The translations under genes were made by a program, and so were the position numbers. 64,000 nucleotides of DNA, taken from positions 496,001 to 560,000 of the forward strand of contig CANLVO010000001.1 of NCBI GenBank assembly GCA_947494645.1. Direction: 5' to 3'. The DNA is from an uncultured Litoreibacter sp. GTDB lineage: Bacteria > Pseudomonadota > Alphaproteobacteria > Rhodobacterales > Rhodobacteraceae. This document shows positions 44,126 to 52,938 of the stretch, piece after piece (within the stretch, counting starts at the first letter, position 1; each line of letters starts with the position of its first letter). The notes beneath the pieces were generated by a model. The model was given only the letters and a program-made list of their open reading frames with translations. It had not been told where the DNA came from and ran no database searches.

Positions 44126-45435
44126 GCGACAGGTTTAGGAGCCAACTCTCCCGCGATAAATACGTCGGATATGGCTCGGTCATCCCCCATCATGATCGTC
44201 GGAAAAATGGACTCCCAAATCGTGTCTGCCTCAGCGTGACGCTGGGCAATAGCTGGCGTCGAAGAAAGGTCCAATACGACAATGTCTGCTTCCATTCCTG
44301 CAGCTAGATTTCCAATCAGATCGTCGGCATGCAGCACCTTCGCTGAGCCGCAGGTTGCCAACCACAACAACTCTGCCGGATGCAGTGCGGTCCCATTCAA
44401 TTGTCCAATCTCATAGGCTGCGGCCATTGTGCGCAACATTGAGAAGCTGGACCCACCGCCAATATCGGTCGCCAAACCGATGTTCTGCCCTGCATCGCTC
44501 AACCCTTTCAGATCGAAGACCCCCGAACCAATGAATGTGTTGGAAGTCGGACAATGGGCCAGTCCCGCGCCAGTTTCTAAAAGTCGTGCTTTCTCCCGCT
44601 CTGTCAGATGAATAGCATGGCCGTAGACGGCGTTCTTTCCGAGCAGGCCGTATCTCTCGTAAGTATCGAGATAGTCTCGCGCATCAGGAAACAGCTGACG
44701 CACCCAAGCGATCTCTTCTAGCTGCTCACTGATATGAGTCTGCATAAGGCAGTCCGGTTTCTCCGCCCACAAAGCGCCTAGCGCTTCCAGCTGTTCTGGA
44801 GAAGAAGTTGGCGAAAATCGAGGTGTGATCACATATCCTAGACGGTCTTTCCCATGCCATTTTTCAGCTAAGGCTTTGCTGTCATCATAGGAAGACTGGG
44901 CGTCGTCGCGGAGCCCGTCCGGCGCGTTCCTGTCCATACAGGTTTTGCCAGCGTAGGCCCGGATTCCACGTCTTTGCCCTTCTGAAAAGAAAGCATTCAC
45001 GCTCTCGGGGTGGATCGTCGCATAGCTGCACATGCTTGTGGTGCCGTGCCCGACGGCCAGATCAAAATACCGTTTCGCGATCAGGTCAGCATATTGCGCA
45101 TCACCAAATCGCGTTTCTTCCGGAAATGTAAACGTATTGAGCCATTCGATCAGCCTCTTACCCCAGCTGGCGATCATCGCCGTTTGTGGATAATGAAGAT
45201 GTGCGTCAACGAAACCCGCCATGATAAGCTTTTCGCCGTAATGAAAGGTTTCTACGCCGATGGGTGGAGCGACATGGTCGGCCGGACCGACCCAGGAAAT
45301 CTTGCCACCCTCGACCAAGACCGCGCCATGGCGATAGTGTTCAACAACCCCAAGGCCTTCAGTGAGCGGGTTACCATTGAAGTAAAGCGTCTGGCCCAAG
45401 ATGAGCTTGGTCGTATTCGTCATGCCGCCCGTCAT
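44122..45435 (-). CDS. guaD: Guanine deaminase
   Basis: 437 residues from the ATG at 45435; another ATG four codons on is equally plausible. Converts guanine to xanthine. It is a zinc amidohydrolase with AHLHYPQTAMIASWG, THISEQLEEIAWV, GHAIHLTERE and ATDIGGGSSFSML. The first is the HxH metal pair and the last carries the aspartate. Together with the 8-oxoguanine deaminase it forms a purine-base deaminating cluster. Confidence 0.93.
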   Translation of the reverse strand: MTGGMTNTTKLILGQTLYFNGNPLTEGLGVVEHYRHGAVLVEGGKISWVGPADHVAPPIGVETFHYGEKLIMAGFVDAHLHYPQTAMIASWGKRLIEWLNTFTFPEETRFGDAQYADLIAKRYFDLAVGHGTTSMCSYATIHPESVNAFFSEGQRRGIRAYAGKTCMDRNAPDGLRDDAQSSYDDSKALAEKWHGKDRLGYVITPRFSPTSSPEQLEALGALWAEKPDCLMQTHISEQLEEIAWVRQLFPDARDYLDTYERYGLLGKNAVYGHAIHLTEREKARLLETGAGLAHCPTSNTFIGSGVFDLKGLSDAGQNIGLATDIGGGSSFSMLRTMAAAYEIGQLNGTALHPAELLWLATCGSAKVLHADDLIGNLAAGMEADIVVLDLSSTPAIAQRHAEADTIWESIFPTIMMGDDRAISDVFIAGELAPKPVA

Positions 45436-45553
45436 ATCTCTGCCGATCCGAAGAGGAGATTCTTGAAAACGGACCCTACCGCTGCCGAGGGGCATTGTCT
45501 AAGCTGCAAAATGACCTCTCCACAATGCCATCGACTAAATTGAGGATCGAAGC

Positions 45554-46951
45554 ATGAGCGATCCAGAGACCCCTCCGAGAGAACCGCGCCAAGACGTGGC
45601 TCCTGAAACATATGAGCTAGAACGCGGTTTAGTAGCGCAGGTTCTGGACGCGATTAATCGCGTCGATGCCATTGCGCTGGATCAGATGCTCGACCCATTG
45701 CATCCAGCTGATATTGCTGACCTTCTCGAACAAATTAGTGGGCCGGAGCGGCGTGCATTTCTGTCGCTCTGGTCAACGGGACTAGACGGCGAAGTTCTCT
45801 CGGAACTTGAAGAAGGCCTGCGCGAAGAAGTTATCGAGTTCTTGCCAGATCATGTTCTGGCAGGCGCAGTCCGGGAGCTGGAGTCTGACGACGTTGTTGA
45901 TCTTATCGAGGATTTGGAAGGAGAGCAGCAGGATCTCATTCTCGATGCCTTGGATGACGCCGATCGTGCGGTCGTCGAAGATGCACTAAGCTATCCCGAG
46001 ACCTCTGCCGGTCGCTTGATGCAGCGCGAAATGGTGGTCGCACCGGAAGACTGGACCGTAGGACAGGCGATTGACTTCATGCGTGGTGAAGAAAATTTGC
46101 CCGAGCAATTCTATCATCTCATACTTGTGGACCCGGCATACCATCCGACAGGTTACGTGACGCTGGGTCGAATTCTGGGTGCGAGGCGAGACCAAAAGCT
46201 AACTACCATGACGGAAGATAGCTTTCGAACAATTCCGGCGCTTCAGGACGAAGCCGACGTTGCCTATGCGTTCAATCAATATCACCTGATTTCAGCGCCC
46301 GTTGTGGATGAGGATGAGAGGCTTGTCGGTGTGATCACCATTGATGACGCGATGGTGGTTCTCGACGAAGAAGCAGAAGAAGATATATTGCGCCTCGCCG
46401 GGGTCGGGGGGGACGAAAGTGTTTCTGACCGCACATTAGAGACGGTAAAGCAGCGATTTCCATGGCTCGCAGTGAATCTCGCAACAGCTGTTTTGGCCTC
46501 GCTGGTCATCGCGCAATTTGAAGATATTTTGAGTCAGATCGTGGCGCTTGCTGTCTTGATGCCGATTGTTGCTTCTATGGGAGGAAATGCAGGTACTCAA
46601 TCCCTGACGGTTGCTGTTCGCGCCATAGCGACCCGCGACCTAACCGGTTCGAATCTATTGCGCGTTGTGCGCAGGGAAGCTGTCGCAGGATTGCTCAACG
46701 GTTTGATCTTTGCCGTCATCATGGGAATTGTTGGTGTGGTATGGTTTGGAACTCCGGCCTTAGGATTGGTGATTTTTGTCGCGATGGTCGTGAACATGGT
46801 GGTTGCGGCACTCGCGGGTATACTAATCCCAATCGGATTGGATCGTGCAGGCATTGATCCGGCGTTGGCGTCAGGTGCATTTGTAACGACAGTTACAGAT
46901 GTTGTCGGTTTTTTTGCTTTTCTTGGATTGGCAGCCGTTTGGCTGGTCTAG
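45554..46951 (+). CDS. mgtE: Magnesium transporter MgtE
   Basis: 465 residues. N-terminal MgtE N domain of helical repeats (DPLHPADIADLLEQI), two CBS domains (about 150-275) and five membrane helices, with the pore-region sequence MPIVASMGGNAGTQSLTVAVRAI. Imports Mg2+, gated by cytosolic Mg2+ binding between the CBS domains. Divergent from guaD across 118 bp. Confidence 0.96.
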   Translation: MSDPETPPREPRQDVAPETYELERGLVAQVLDAINRVDAIALDQMLDPLHPADIADLLEQISGPERRAFLSLWSTGLDGEVLSELEEGLREEVIEFLPDHVLAGAVRELESDDVVDLIEDLEGEQQDLILDALDDADRAVVEDALSYPETSAGRLMQREMVVAPEDWTVGQAIDFMRGEENLPEQFYHLILVDPAYHPTGYVTLGRILGARRDQKLTTMTEDSFRTIPALQDEADVAYAFNQYHLISAPVVDEDERLVGVITIDDAMVVLDEEAEEDILRLAGVGGDESVSDRTLETVKQRFPWLAVNLATAVLASLVIAQFEDILSQIVALAVLMPIVASMGGNAGTQSLTVAVRAIATRDLTGSNLLRVVRREAVAGLLNGLIFAVIMGIVGVVWFGTPALGLVIFVAMVVNMVVAALAGILIPIGLDRAGIDPALASGAFVTTVTDVVGFFAFLGLAAVWLV

Positions 46952-46960
46952 CGAGGCGCG

Positions 46961-49468
46961 TTAACTATTTGGCATCTGAAGCGTAATGGTACGGCCGCCT
47001 CGAGTGTAACGGAGCGAGTTGCCGTCAATTGCTGCGACGCGTCCCCCATCAACCCGATCACCGATAGAGACTTTCTTGAAGCGGCCATTTGGCATGCGTA
47101 CTAACGCCCGACGGTTAGAAGAAGTGCCAAACACGCCAACCAAAGCGACATCGCCCAAAGCAATCGCATTGCTCTCTGTTGCGGCCCTTGCTACGCGGCC
47201 ACTCACGGGACCCGTCGGATTTATCCGACTGCTGCGCGCAACTGCTGGCCCAGTAGAGCGAGTGGCAGCTGAGGCGGTCGATGCGCTAGCCGTTTGAACT
47301 CTAGCTGGCTGAGTTGCTTGGGGTCTGGCGCGTGCAGCGCGAACGATTGCTGCGAAGTTCCCTGGTCGCTGCTGCGCTCGTCTGGAAATACTGACGGCTT
47401 GCCTCGTCGCAGCAACAAGAGCAGCTTCAATACTCTCGGCATCCGAATTCTCTACCTCAAGCAAAGCCCGTGCGATGGCTTGTGCCTGTGCCTGTGCCTG
47501 AGCCGATACAGGGCGTTGCTGCGGACGGATATTTGCTAGTTCGGGTCGCGAAAGACCACCAAGCGTCGCTCGTTCGCGACGTTCCTGAAGATCATTAGGT
47601 CTTTGCGCAGGACGAATTGCGGACAAACGCAGTTGCTCGTCGGACAGGGCAGGGCCCTCTAAAGCTTCAGGCTCGGCAGTGGTTTCGGGAACAAGATCGT
47701 TTTCTGTTTCTCCGCCTGGGCGGGGGACCGCGGCCACAGGCGGGCGACCTAGGTAAACAGTTATACCGTCAGGATTCAAAGTGCCTTCAGGTTTGGCGCG
47801 GACCAAACCACGCTCATCGATATCAAAGATAATTCCCGGAGGCGGGGGGCGTGTGAAAGAAACCAGCTCGGCTTCATCGTTAGTGAGCTCGCGCGTTATG
47901 AGGGCAGGGGCATCTTCAAAGGCAGGATTTGGATCCAGCGATGCGACATAGAGCTCGTCTAGGGTTTCAGTGCGAAGCACATCTGGAGACAAGGTGTCGG
48001 TGCGTTGCCAAATCCCGCTAACTGCATAGGCGGTCTGGGCTTGTGCCTCTGTCATCTCCGCAGGCGGTAGGGGGGCTACGGGTGCGGGTTCGGGTTCAAC
48101 AAACTCCTGCAGTTGCTCGAACTCTGGAAGAGCTTCTTCGATTGGCAGCCGCGCGAATTCGATTTCTTCCTCGACCGGAAGCTCGGTCAGCGGCTCTTCG
48201 ATGACTACAGGTTCAACAGGTGCGACTGCTACATCTGTTTCTTCTACCGTCTCGCGTCCGAAAAAACTGCTCACCGCATCGTCCGGCAGGACGAAGGAAG
48301 ACAGCAAAGCAGCTAGCCCCAGGCAAACCAGCAAGATCGCAGTCATAATCAAGCCGAGGAAACGCGGTTTTCCGCGTCGTTCATTCGCTGCAAGGCGGGC
48401 CAGGGGGTCACGCTCTTTCGCCAGCTCAGCAGCTAACGCAGCCGGTGGTGGGGTTTTCTGGCCGGATGGCGCTGGAGCGGGAATTACTGGCGCAGCCTTC
48501 ACCGCAGGGGCGGAGGTCACTCTCCCGGGCGCAGTCGGCGGAGCAGGCATCTTCTTTGCCGTCGGCGTCGTGGCATCAGCCTTACCCTTGTGTTTCGGGC
48601 TAGGCGCGTCAGCCGGTGAACCCAGCTTAGGCGCGTTGTTTGGGACAGCAATTCTGGCTGAAAGCTTGCTGATATGCTCTCCAGTCTTGCCGGAACCGTC
48701 TTTCTCCAAGCCCTGCCGCCGGCTAGAAAAAGCCGCTGGACTTACGTTTGTGTCCGTCTTCCCGCCGCCAGTACTCTGAGTTGCCGTTGAAGCGCGTTCT
48801 GAGAGGACAAGCAGGTCATCTGCGGCTTTTTCATCTTCATCGATCTCGTTCCCAGCATCTGCAAAAAGGTTAGAGAATTCTTCTTCTGCTGCCTCGCCGT
48901 CGTCGATCTCAGATGCAACGGGTTGAGCGTCACCTTTACTAACAATCGGCTTTGCCGGTTTGTCGATTACTCGTACCGGCGAAGTATCCACCGCAAAACT
49001 GTCATTGCTTGCCAGCATTCCACCAAGCATCGGTTCACCGACAAAGCGTCCGTCCTCAGGTCTGGCAGTGAAACCGATCGGGTTCAGTCCATGCGGTCCT
49101 ATGAACCCTTCCGCCTCTCCCAACGTTTCCAACGCGACTGCCACAATCTTCGTCTCGTCGCCGTCTTGAGACGTATCAAAGCTAAGCTGATCGATGCGAT
49201 ATGGGGTACGTTCTTCCAACGTGGCGGCTACGTCAGTCCCCGCGGGAACACTCGTGAAAAGCAGCTGTGAGCTCGGCAGTATCAGTTTGGTCGAAAACCC
49301 TTCGCCTTCAAGCTCCAACGCACGTGCACGTAGCTTGGCAAGGCCTTTCGCGATATCGTCGGAAGCGAATTCGACACGTCCTTCGCGATACCAGCCCGCG
49401 CCGTCAGGTGCACGGTGCAAAAGCTCGATGCCATCTTCAGAAAGGTCGAGAGCAAAATTTGGCGTCAT
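46961..49468 (-). CDS. Large membrane protein with PilM/GspL-like head and GspC/PilP-like tail
   Basis: 835 residues. The N-terminus (FALDLSEDGIELLHRA, ILPSSQLLFTSVPAG, ERTPYRIDQL) resembles the actin-like head of PilM/GspL assembly proteins. A Pro/Ala-rich linker leads to one membrane helix at about 370-392. The long periplasmic part has three RPxQRP-like repeats near residues 618, 648 and 696, and ends VALVGVFGTSSNRRALVRM followed by KKVSIGDRVDGGRVAAID, very like the HR domain of GspC/PilP. No other secretion or pilus gene is near. The head assignment is weaker than the tail. A candidate promoter lies upstream. Confidence 0.8.
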   Translation of the reverse strand: MTPNFALDLSEDGIELLHRAPDGAGWYREGRVEFASDDIAKGLAKLRARALELEGEGFSTKLILPSSQLLFTSVPAGTDVAATLEERTPYRIDQLSFDTSQDGDETKIVAVALETLGEAEGFIGPHGLNPIGFTARPEDGRFVGEPMLGGMLASNDSFAVDTSPVRVIDKPAKPIVSKGDAQPVASEIDDGEAAEEEFSNLFADAGNEIDEDEKAADDLLVLSERASTATQSTGGGKTDTNVSPAAFSSRRQGLEKDGSGKTGEHISKLSARIAVPNNAPKLGSPADAPSPKHKGKADATTPTAKKMPAPPTAPGRVTSAPAVKAAPVIPAPAPSGQKTPPPAALAAELAKERDPLARLAANERRGKPRFLGLIMTAILLVCLGLAALLSSFVLPDDAVSSFFGRETVEETDVAVAPVEPVVIEEPLTELPVEEEIEFARLPIEEALPEFEQLQEFVEPEPAPVAPLPPAEMTEAQAQTAYAVSGIWQRTDTLSPDVLRTETLDELYVASLDPNPAFEDAPALITRELTNDEAELVSFTRPPPPGIIFDIDERGLVRAKPEGTLNPDGITVYLGRPPVAAVPRPGGETENDLVPETTAEPEALEGPALSDEQLRLSAIRPAQRPNDLQERRERATLGGLSRPELANIRPQQRPVSAQAQAQAQAIARALLEVENSDAESIEAALVAATRQAVSISRRAQQRPGNFAAIVRAARARPQATQPARVQTASASTASAATRSTGPAVARSSRINPTGPVSGRVARAATESNAIALGDVALVGVFGTSSNRRALVRMPNGRFKKVSIGDRVDGGRVAAIDGNSLRYTRGGRTITLQMPNS

Positions 49469-49546
49469 ACCTATCAGCTTCGTCCTGCATCACTGTTTAA
49501 GCCGAAGTAGGGTGAGAGAATTATGACCCACCCATGCTCAGTTCTT

Positions 49547-49576
49547 ATTATATATGTTCCTCGTCCCTAAAGGGAA
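49547..49576 (-). promoter_or_regulatory. Candidate promoter TTCCCT-N18-TATAAT
   Basis: On the minus strand TTCCCT (49576-49571) and a perfect TATAAT (49552-49547) are 18 bases apart, about 70 nt upstream of the large membrane protein's ATG. The -35 is poor. It overlaps the likely 3' region of metY. Confidence 0.35.
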
Positions 49577-49604
49577 CGGGGAATTGTTGTTTTGGCATTG
49601 CGCG

Positions 49605-50897
49605 TCAGCTCACAGCCTTGCTGAGAGCCTGATCCAAATCTGCGATCAAATCAGCCACATCCTCAATACCAATGGAAACTCGAACCACATTTGGTGCTGC
49701 CCCGGCAGCCTCTTGCTGCTCGGCAGTTAACTGGCGATGCGTCGTGGATGCGGAGTGAATGATCAGCGATTTCGTGTCACCGAGATTTGCAACGTGGGAG
49801 AAGATTTCAAGGCTATCGACCAATTTGATACAGGCCTCATACCCGCCTTTGACAGCAAATGTGAACAACGCGCCGGCCCCTCTTGGGCAGACAGACTCGA
49901 CCCTCTTGAAGTAGGGGGATGATTTCAGACCGGCGTAGGTGACAAAGTCGATCCGGTCATCCTTCTCCAACCAATTTGCGATCTTCTGCGCGTTTTCGAC
50001 GTGGCGCTCCATTCGAAGCGATAGCGTTTCCATACCCATAAGCGTGTAGTGCGCCGCCTGTGGGTTCATTGTCATTCCAAGGTCACGTAGACCAATAGCG
50101 ATGCCGTGGAACGTGAACGCAAGCGGGCCAAAAGTCTCGGCAAATTTCAGGCCATGATATGCGGGTTCAGGCTCCGCGAGGGACGGAAATCTTCCAGAAG
50201 CCACCCAGTCGAATTTGCCGGAGTCAACGACACAACCGCCAGTAACCGTCCCGTTGCCAGTCAGGTACTTGGTGGTCGAATGCACAACCAAAGTCGCGCC
50301 AAGCTCGATCGGTCGGCACAAGTACGGTGTCGCTGATGTGTTATCGATGATCAGCGGAACTCCTGCCTCGTCAGCAATGTCGGCAACGGCTCGCACATCC
50401 ATGATATAGCCGCCAGGATTAGCGATGGCCTCACCGAAAATCGCTTGAGTGTCGTCATCGATGGCGGCTTTGACCGCGTCCAGATCGTCAAAGTCGACAA
50501 ACTTTGCAGACCAACCAAAGCGTTTGATCGTCTGAGAGAACTGGGTAACCGTGCCACCGTAAAGACGCGTGGACGCGATGATGTTTTTGCCGGGCTGCAT
50601 AAGCGGGAAGAGAGCCATGATCTGGGCGGCATGTCCGGAAGAACAGCAGACTGCGCCAACGCCGCCCTCCAAGGTTGCGATGCGTTCTTGCAGGACGGCG
50701 ACAGTTGGGTTTGTCAGCCGCGAATAGATATATCCGACCTCTTGGAGGTTGAACAAAGCTGCAGCATGATCAGCATCTCGGAAAACGTAGGCCGTCGTCT
50801 GATAGATTGGCGTATTGCGCGCGCCAGTAGCAGGGTCGGGTTGCGCACCGGCGTGAATCTGCAAGGTATCAAAGCCGTAATTTTCCGTGTCGGACAT
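49605..50897 (-). CDS. metY: O-acetylhomoserine aminocarboxypropyltransferase (sulfhydrylase)
   Basis: 430 residues from the ATG at 50897, after GGGAGGA. Combines O-acetylhomoserine with sulfide to give homocysteine. Cys/Met metabolism PLP fold: FDTLQIHAGAQPDPATGARN at the start, PLP lysine K210 in VHSTTKYLTGNG, and SIGIEDVADLIADLDQAL at the end. A 15-bp inverted repeat sits just upstream of the ribosome site. Confidence 0.95.
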   Translation of the reverse strand: MSDTENYGFDTLQIHAGAQPDPATGARNTPIYQTTAYVFRDADHAAALFNLQEVGYIYSRLTNPTVAVLQERIATLEGGVGAVCCSSGHAAQIMALFPLMQPGKNIIASTRLYGGTVTQFSQTIKRFGWSAKFVDFDDLDAVKAAIDDDTQAIFGEAIANPGGYIMDVRAVADIADEAGVPLIIDNTSATPYLCRPIELGATLVVHSTTKYLTGNGTVTGGCVVDSGKFDWVASGRFPSLAEPEPAYHGLKFAETFGPLAFTFHGIAIGLRDLGMTMNPQAAHYTLMGMETLSLRMERHVENAQKIANWLEKDDRIDFVTYAGLKSSPYFKRVESVCPRGAGALFTFAVKGGYEACIKLVDSLEIFSHVANLGDTKSLIIHSASTTHRQLTAEQQEAAGAAPNVVRVSIGIEDVADLIADLDQALSKAVS

Positions 50898-50919
50898 TGC
50901 CGATCCTCCCGTAAAAGTA

Positions 50920-50934
50920 ATTGTGCGGCACAAT
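50920..50934. promoter_or_regulatory. Inverted repeat ATTGTG-N3-CACAAT before metY
   Basis: Perfect 6-bp arms around CGG, between the metY ribosome site and its upstream region. Shape and place suggest a dimeric repressor site; I cannot name the protein. Confidence 0.45.
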
Positions 50935-50975
50935 AGTCTGATGTGGTGTGAGCGACAACGACAATCAGATTTGCT

Positions 50976-51434
50976 TTAACCAGCGCGCAGACCCGTTTCG
51001 ACCAAGAGCCCCAACCGTTTGGCCTCATAGTAATACCCGCGCGCATACCACCCGACGGCTTCTGCTTCGTTGCCACCTGAGACGAGCCATGCGCCTTTCA
51101 GGTATTTGCCTGCAAATTGCAGGTTTACCTCAGGATCAAGCAACTCTTCTGGTGCTCCTCTGTGACCCATGGTTCGGGCCGTCTCAGGCAGAATCTGCAT
51201 CAGGCCCCAATAGGGACCGTTGCGTGCGTCAGCGCGGTAGTCGCTTTCACGTTGAATAACCCTGTGAAGAAGACTTTCCGGTATTTCGTGAATCCCTGCC
51301 CATTTGACGATCAGCGCCCGCATCGCAATGGTTTCGCCGGGAAACAGCTCGACCGTTGGCGCAGCTTCAGGCTCGCTTCGGCCGCATGCGGCCAGCGCAA
51401 GACTAGAAAGGCAAAATAGACGTCGTTCGATCAT
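50976..51434 (-). CDS. Lytic transglycosylase lipoprotein
   Basis: 152 residues. Lipobox L14-A-A-C17, then a single SLT domain: IPESLLHRVIQRESDYRADARN with catalytic E63, YWGLMQILPETARTMG, and LQFAGKYLKGAW with the terminal AVGWYARGYYYEAKRLG. Cleaves peptidoglycan glycan strands at the periplasmic side. It is divergent from the VOC gene. Confidence 0.93.
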   Translation of the reverse strand: MIERRLFCLSSLALAACGRSEPEAAPTVELFPGETIAMRALIVKWAGIHEIPESLLHRVIQRESDYRADARNGPYWGLMQILPETARTMGHRGAPEELLDPEVNLQFAGKYLKGAWLVSGGNEAEAVGWYARGYYYEAKRLGLLVETGLRAG

Positions 51435-51530
51435 AGTGAAGGCTTACTGAAACGAAGCTGCGCTGGCCAGCTAGTCCTGCATCATACGCGATGACTTGCC
51501 GACCCGGGGCGGCTGAGGCAGTGTGTGGCA

Positions 51531-51944
51531 ATGCTGACCCCCTTTCATCTCGCTTACCATGTTACCGACCTTGACGCGGCCCGCGCATTTTACGGCCAAA
51601 TTCTCGGTTGTACGGAGGGGCGTTCCACGGAGACTTGGGTGGATTTCGATTTCTTCGGGCACCAAATCTCGCTGCATTTGGGAGCACCCTTTGAGACGTC
51701 CAATACCGGAAAAGTTGGAAACCATATGGTGCCAATGCCGCATCTTGGGTTGGTTCTGCCTTTCGATAGTTGGCGTTTGCTTGCTGACCGACTGGAAGGG
51801 GTAGGGACGGATTGGGTCTTGCCACCATCCGTAAGGTTTGACGGCGAGCCTGGGGAGCAATGGACAATGTTCTTCCGCGACCCGTCGGGCAACCCGATTG
51901 AGGTCAAAGGGTTCAAAGATATGTCTGGCGTGTTTGCGCCCTAA
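51531..51944 (+). CDS. VOC family (glyoxalase-like) protein
   Basis: 137 residues from the ATG at 51531; a GTG two codons earlier is possible. A single beta-alpha-beta-beta-beta pair unit starts FHLAYHVTDLDAARAFYGQIL, with SLHLG in the middle and FRDPSGNPIEVKGF at the end; H-H-E metal ligands fit. A dioxygenase or isomerase role is possible. Ends overlapping the convergent CoA-binding gene by 4 bp. Confidence 0.88.
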   Translation: MLTPFHLAYHVTDLDAARAFYGQILGCTEGRSTETWVDFDFFGHQISLHLGAPFETSNTGKVGNHMVPMPHLGLVLPFDSWRLLADRLEGVGTDWVLPPSVRFDGEPGEQWTMFFRDPSGNPIEVKGFKDMSGVFAP

Positions 51945-52423
51945 TGCAATGGCAACCGGGACGAGACGATTCCAGTGTTGAATCCGCCCATTCGAAGTTC
52001 ACCGAATAGACGCTGATACTCAATTTTGGGGCACCGATTCTGGATCACGGTTATGCCTTTTGCCTCCGCACGCCTCGCGGCTTCCGCGTGGCTCACACCG
52101 ATCTGCATCCAAATAGTCTGTAAATCGGGAAGATGCGTCAGTGCGTCGTCAACGATCGCCGGAACGGCATCAGGCCTACGAAAAATGTCGACCATGTCCA
52201 CATTTGCCTTTGGAGGGATATCTGCCAGAGACGCAACGACTGTCTGTCCGAACGCAGTTTTTCCTGCCTGACCAGGGTTCACTCCGATCACGGTATAGCC
52301 CTTCAACGAAAGATAGCGCCCCACATAGTAGCTTGGCCGTACGGGGTTCGTCGACATGCCGACGCAAGCGATGACCTTTGTGGTCTTCAAGACGCGCCGC
52401 AGATGATCATCTTCATAGTCCAT
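51941..52423 (-). CDS. CoA-binding domain protein (YccU-like)
   Basis: 160 residues from the ATG at 52423. A Rossmann-type CoA-binding domain: KVIACVGMSTNPVRPSYYVGRYLSLKGYTVIGVNPG, then VDMVDIFRRPDAVPAIVDDAL and IWMQIGVSHAEAARRAEAKGI, ending NRCPKIEY. The invariant NRC near the C-terminus marks the YccU group. Function unproven. An intrinsic terminator upstream separates it from the zinc-ribbon gene. Confidence 0.9.
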   Translation of the reverse strand: MDYEDDHLRRVLKTTKVIACVGMSTNPVRPSYYVGRYLSLKGYTVIGVNPGQAGKTAFGQTVVASLADIPPKANVDMVDIFRRPDAVPAIVDDALTHLPDLQTIWMQIGVSHAEAARRAEAKGITVIQNRCPKIEYQRLFGELRMGGFNTGIVSSRLPLH

Positions 52424-52460
52424 AAACGATCGGTATCTGCTCTTGAAGTGAATGGCGAAC

Positions 52461-52492
52461 CAAAAAATGCGCCCGCAAAAGAAGCGGGCGCA
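52461..52492 (-). terminator. Intrinsic terminator after rlmB and the zinc-ribbon gene
   Basis: TGCGCCCGC at 52468-52476 pairs with GCGGGCGCA at 52484-52492 around AAAAGAA. On the minus strand the stem is followed by TTTTTTG. It lies 133 bp past the zinc-ribbon stop. Confidence 0.85.
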
Positions 52493-52625
52493 AGTCACGG
52501 AACGAGGGACAGTTGTATAGGGCGTGCTGTTCCGATGCGGCACCCTACTGAACAGCAAGTAGGAGGTAGTTTGAGATGGTCCAGTGATCTTACAAAGACG
52601 TGAACATCGGATCAAACAGCGAGTG

Positions 52626-52925
52626 TTAGTCAAAAACGTCTTCGATAATATCCCAAGCCTCTTCGATGACCTTGCAGAGAAGAGACTTCCCTCGTTTGCG
52701 CTTCTTGCGACGTTTCGCATTGGCAAACACTGGCGCAGGCATCGCGTAACGGTCTCGTTTAGCTTTGGAGGGCTTTGCCGCTTCCGGTTTCTTCAGCCAT
52801 TTCATTTCGTGTAGAGGAGCACCACAAGACCCGCAGGCCAACTCATGACCGTCTCGTGCAGTTGGTTTGAGCAGCGTTCTGACCGAGCAGTAACTACAAG
52901 TCGCTATTTTTGTAGGGTAGGGCAT
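52626..52925 (-). CDS. Zinc-ribbon protein
   Basis: 99 residues from the ATG at 52925. Four cysteines in two pairs, CSYC (residues 10-13 or so) and CGSC about 24 residues later, form a classical zinc ribbon. A lysine-rich stretch (ANAKRRKKRKRGK) follows and then an acidic amphipathic C-terminal helix (CKVIEEAWDIIEDVFD). Suggests nucleic acid binding and a protein contact. It starts 13 bp after the rlmB stop, so it is in the same operon. Confidence 0.8.
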   Translation of the reverse strand: MPYPTKIATCSYCSVRTLLKPTARDGHELACGSCGAPLHEMKWLKKPEAAKPSKAKRDRYAMPAPVFANAKRRKKRKRGKSLLCKVIEEAWDIIEDVFD

Positions 52926-52938
52926 CCGGCACCTGTTC

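Noticed and set aside
50898-50975. SAM-II type riboswitch upstream of metY
   Set aside because: The leader contains a GCGC segment but not the conserved pseudoknot sequence; the inverted repeat explains the visible structure better.
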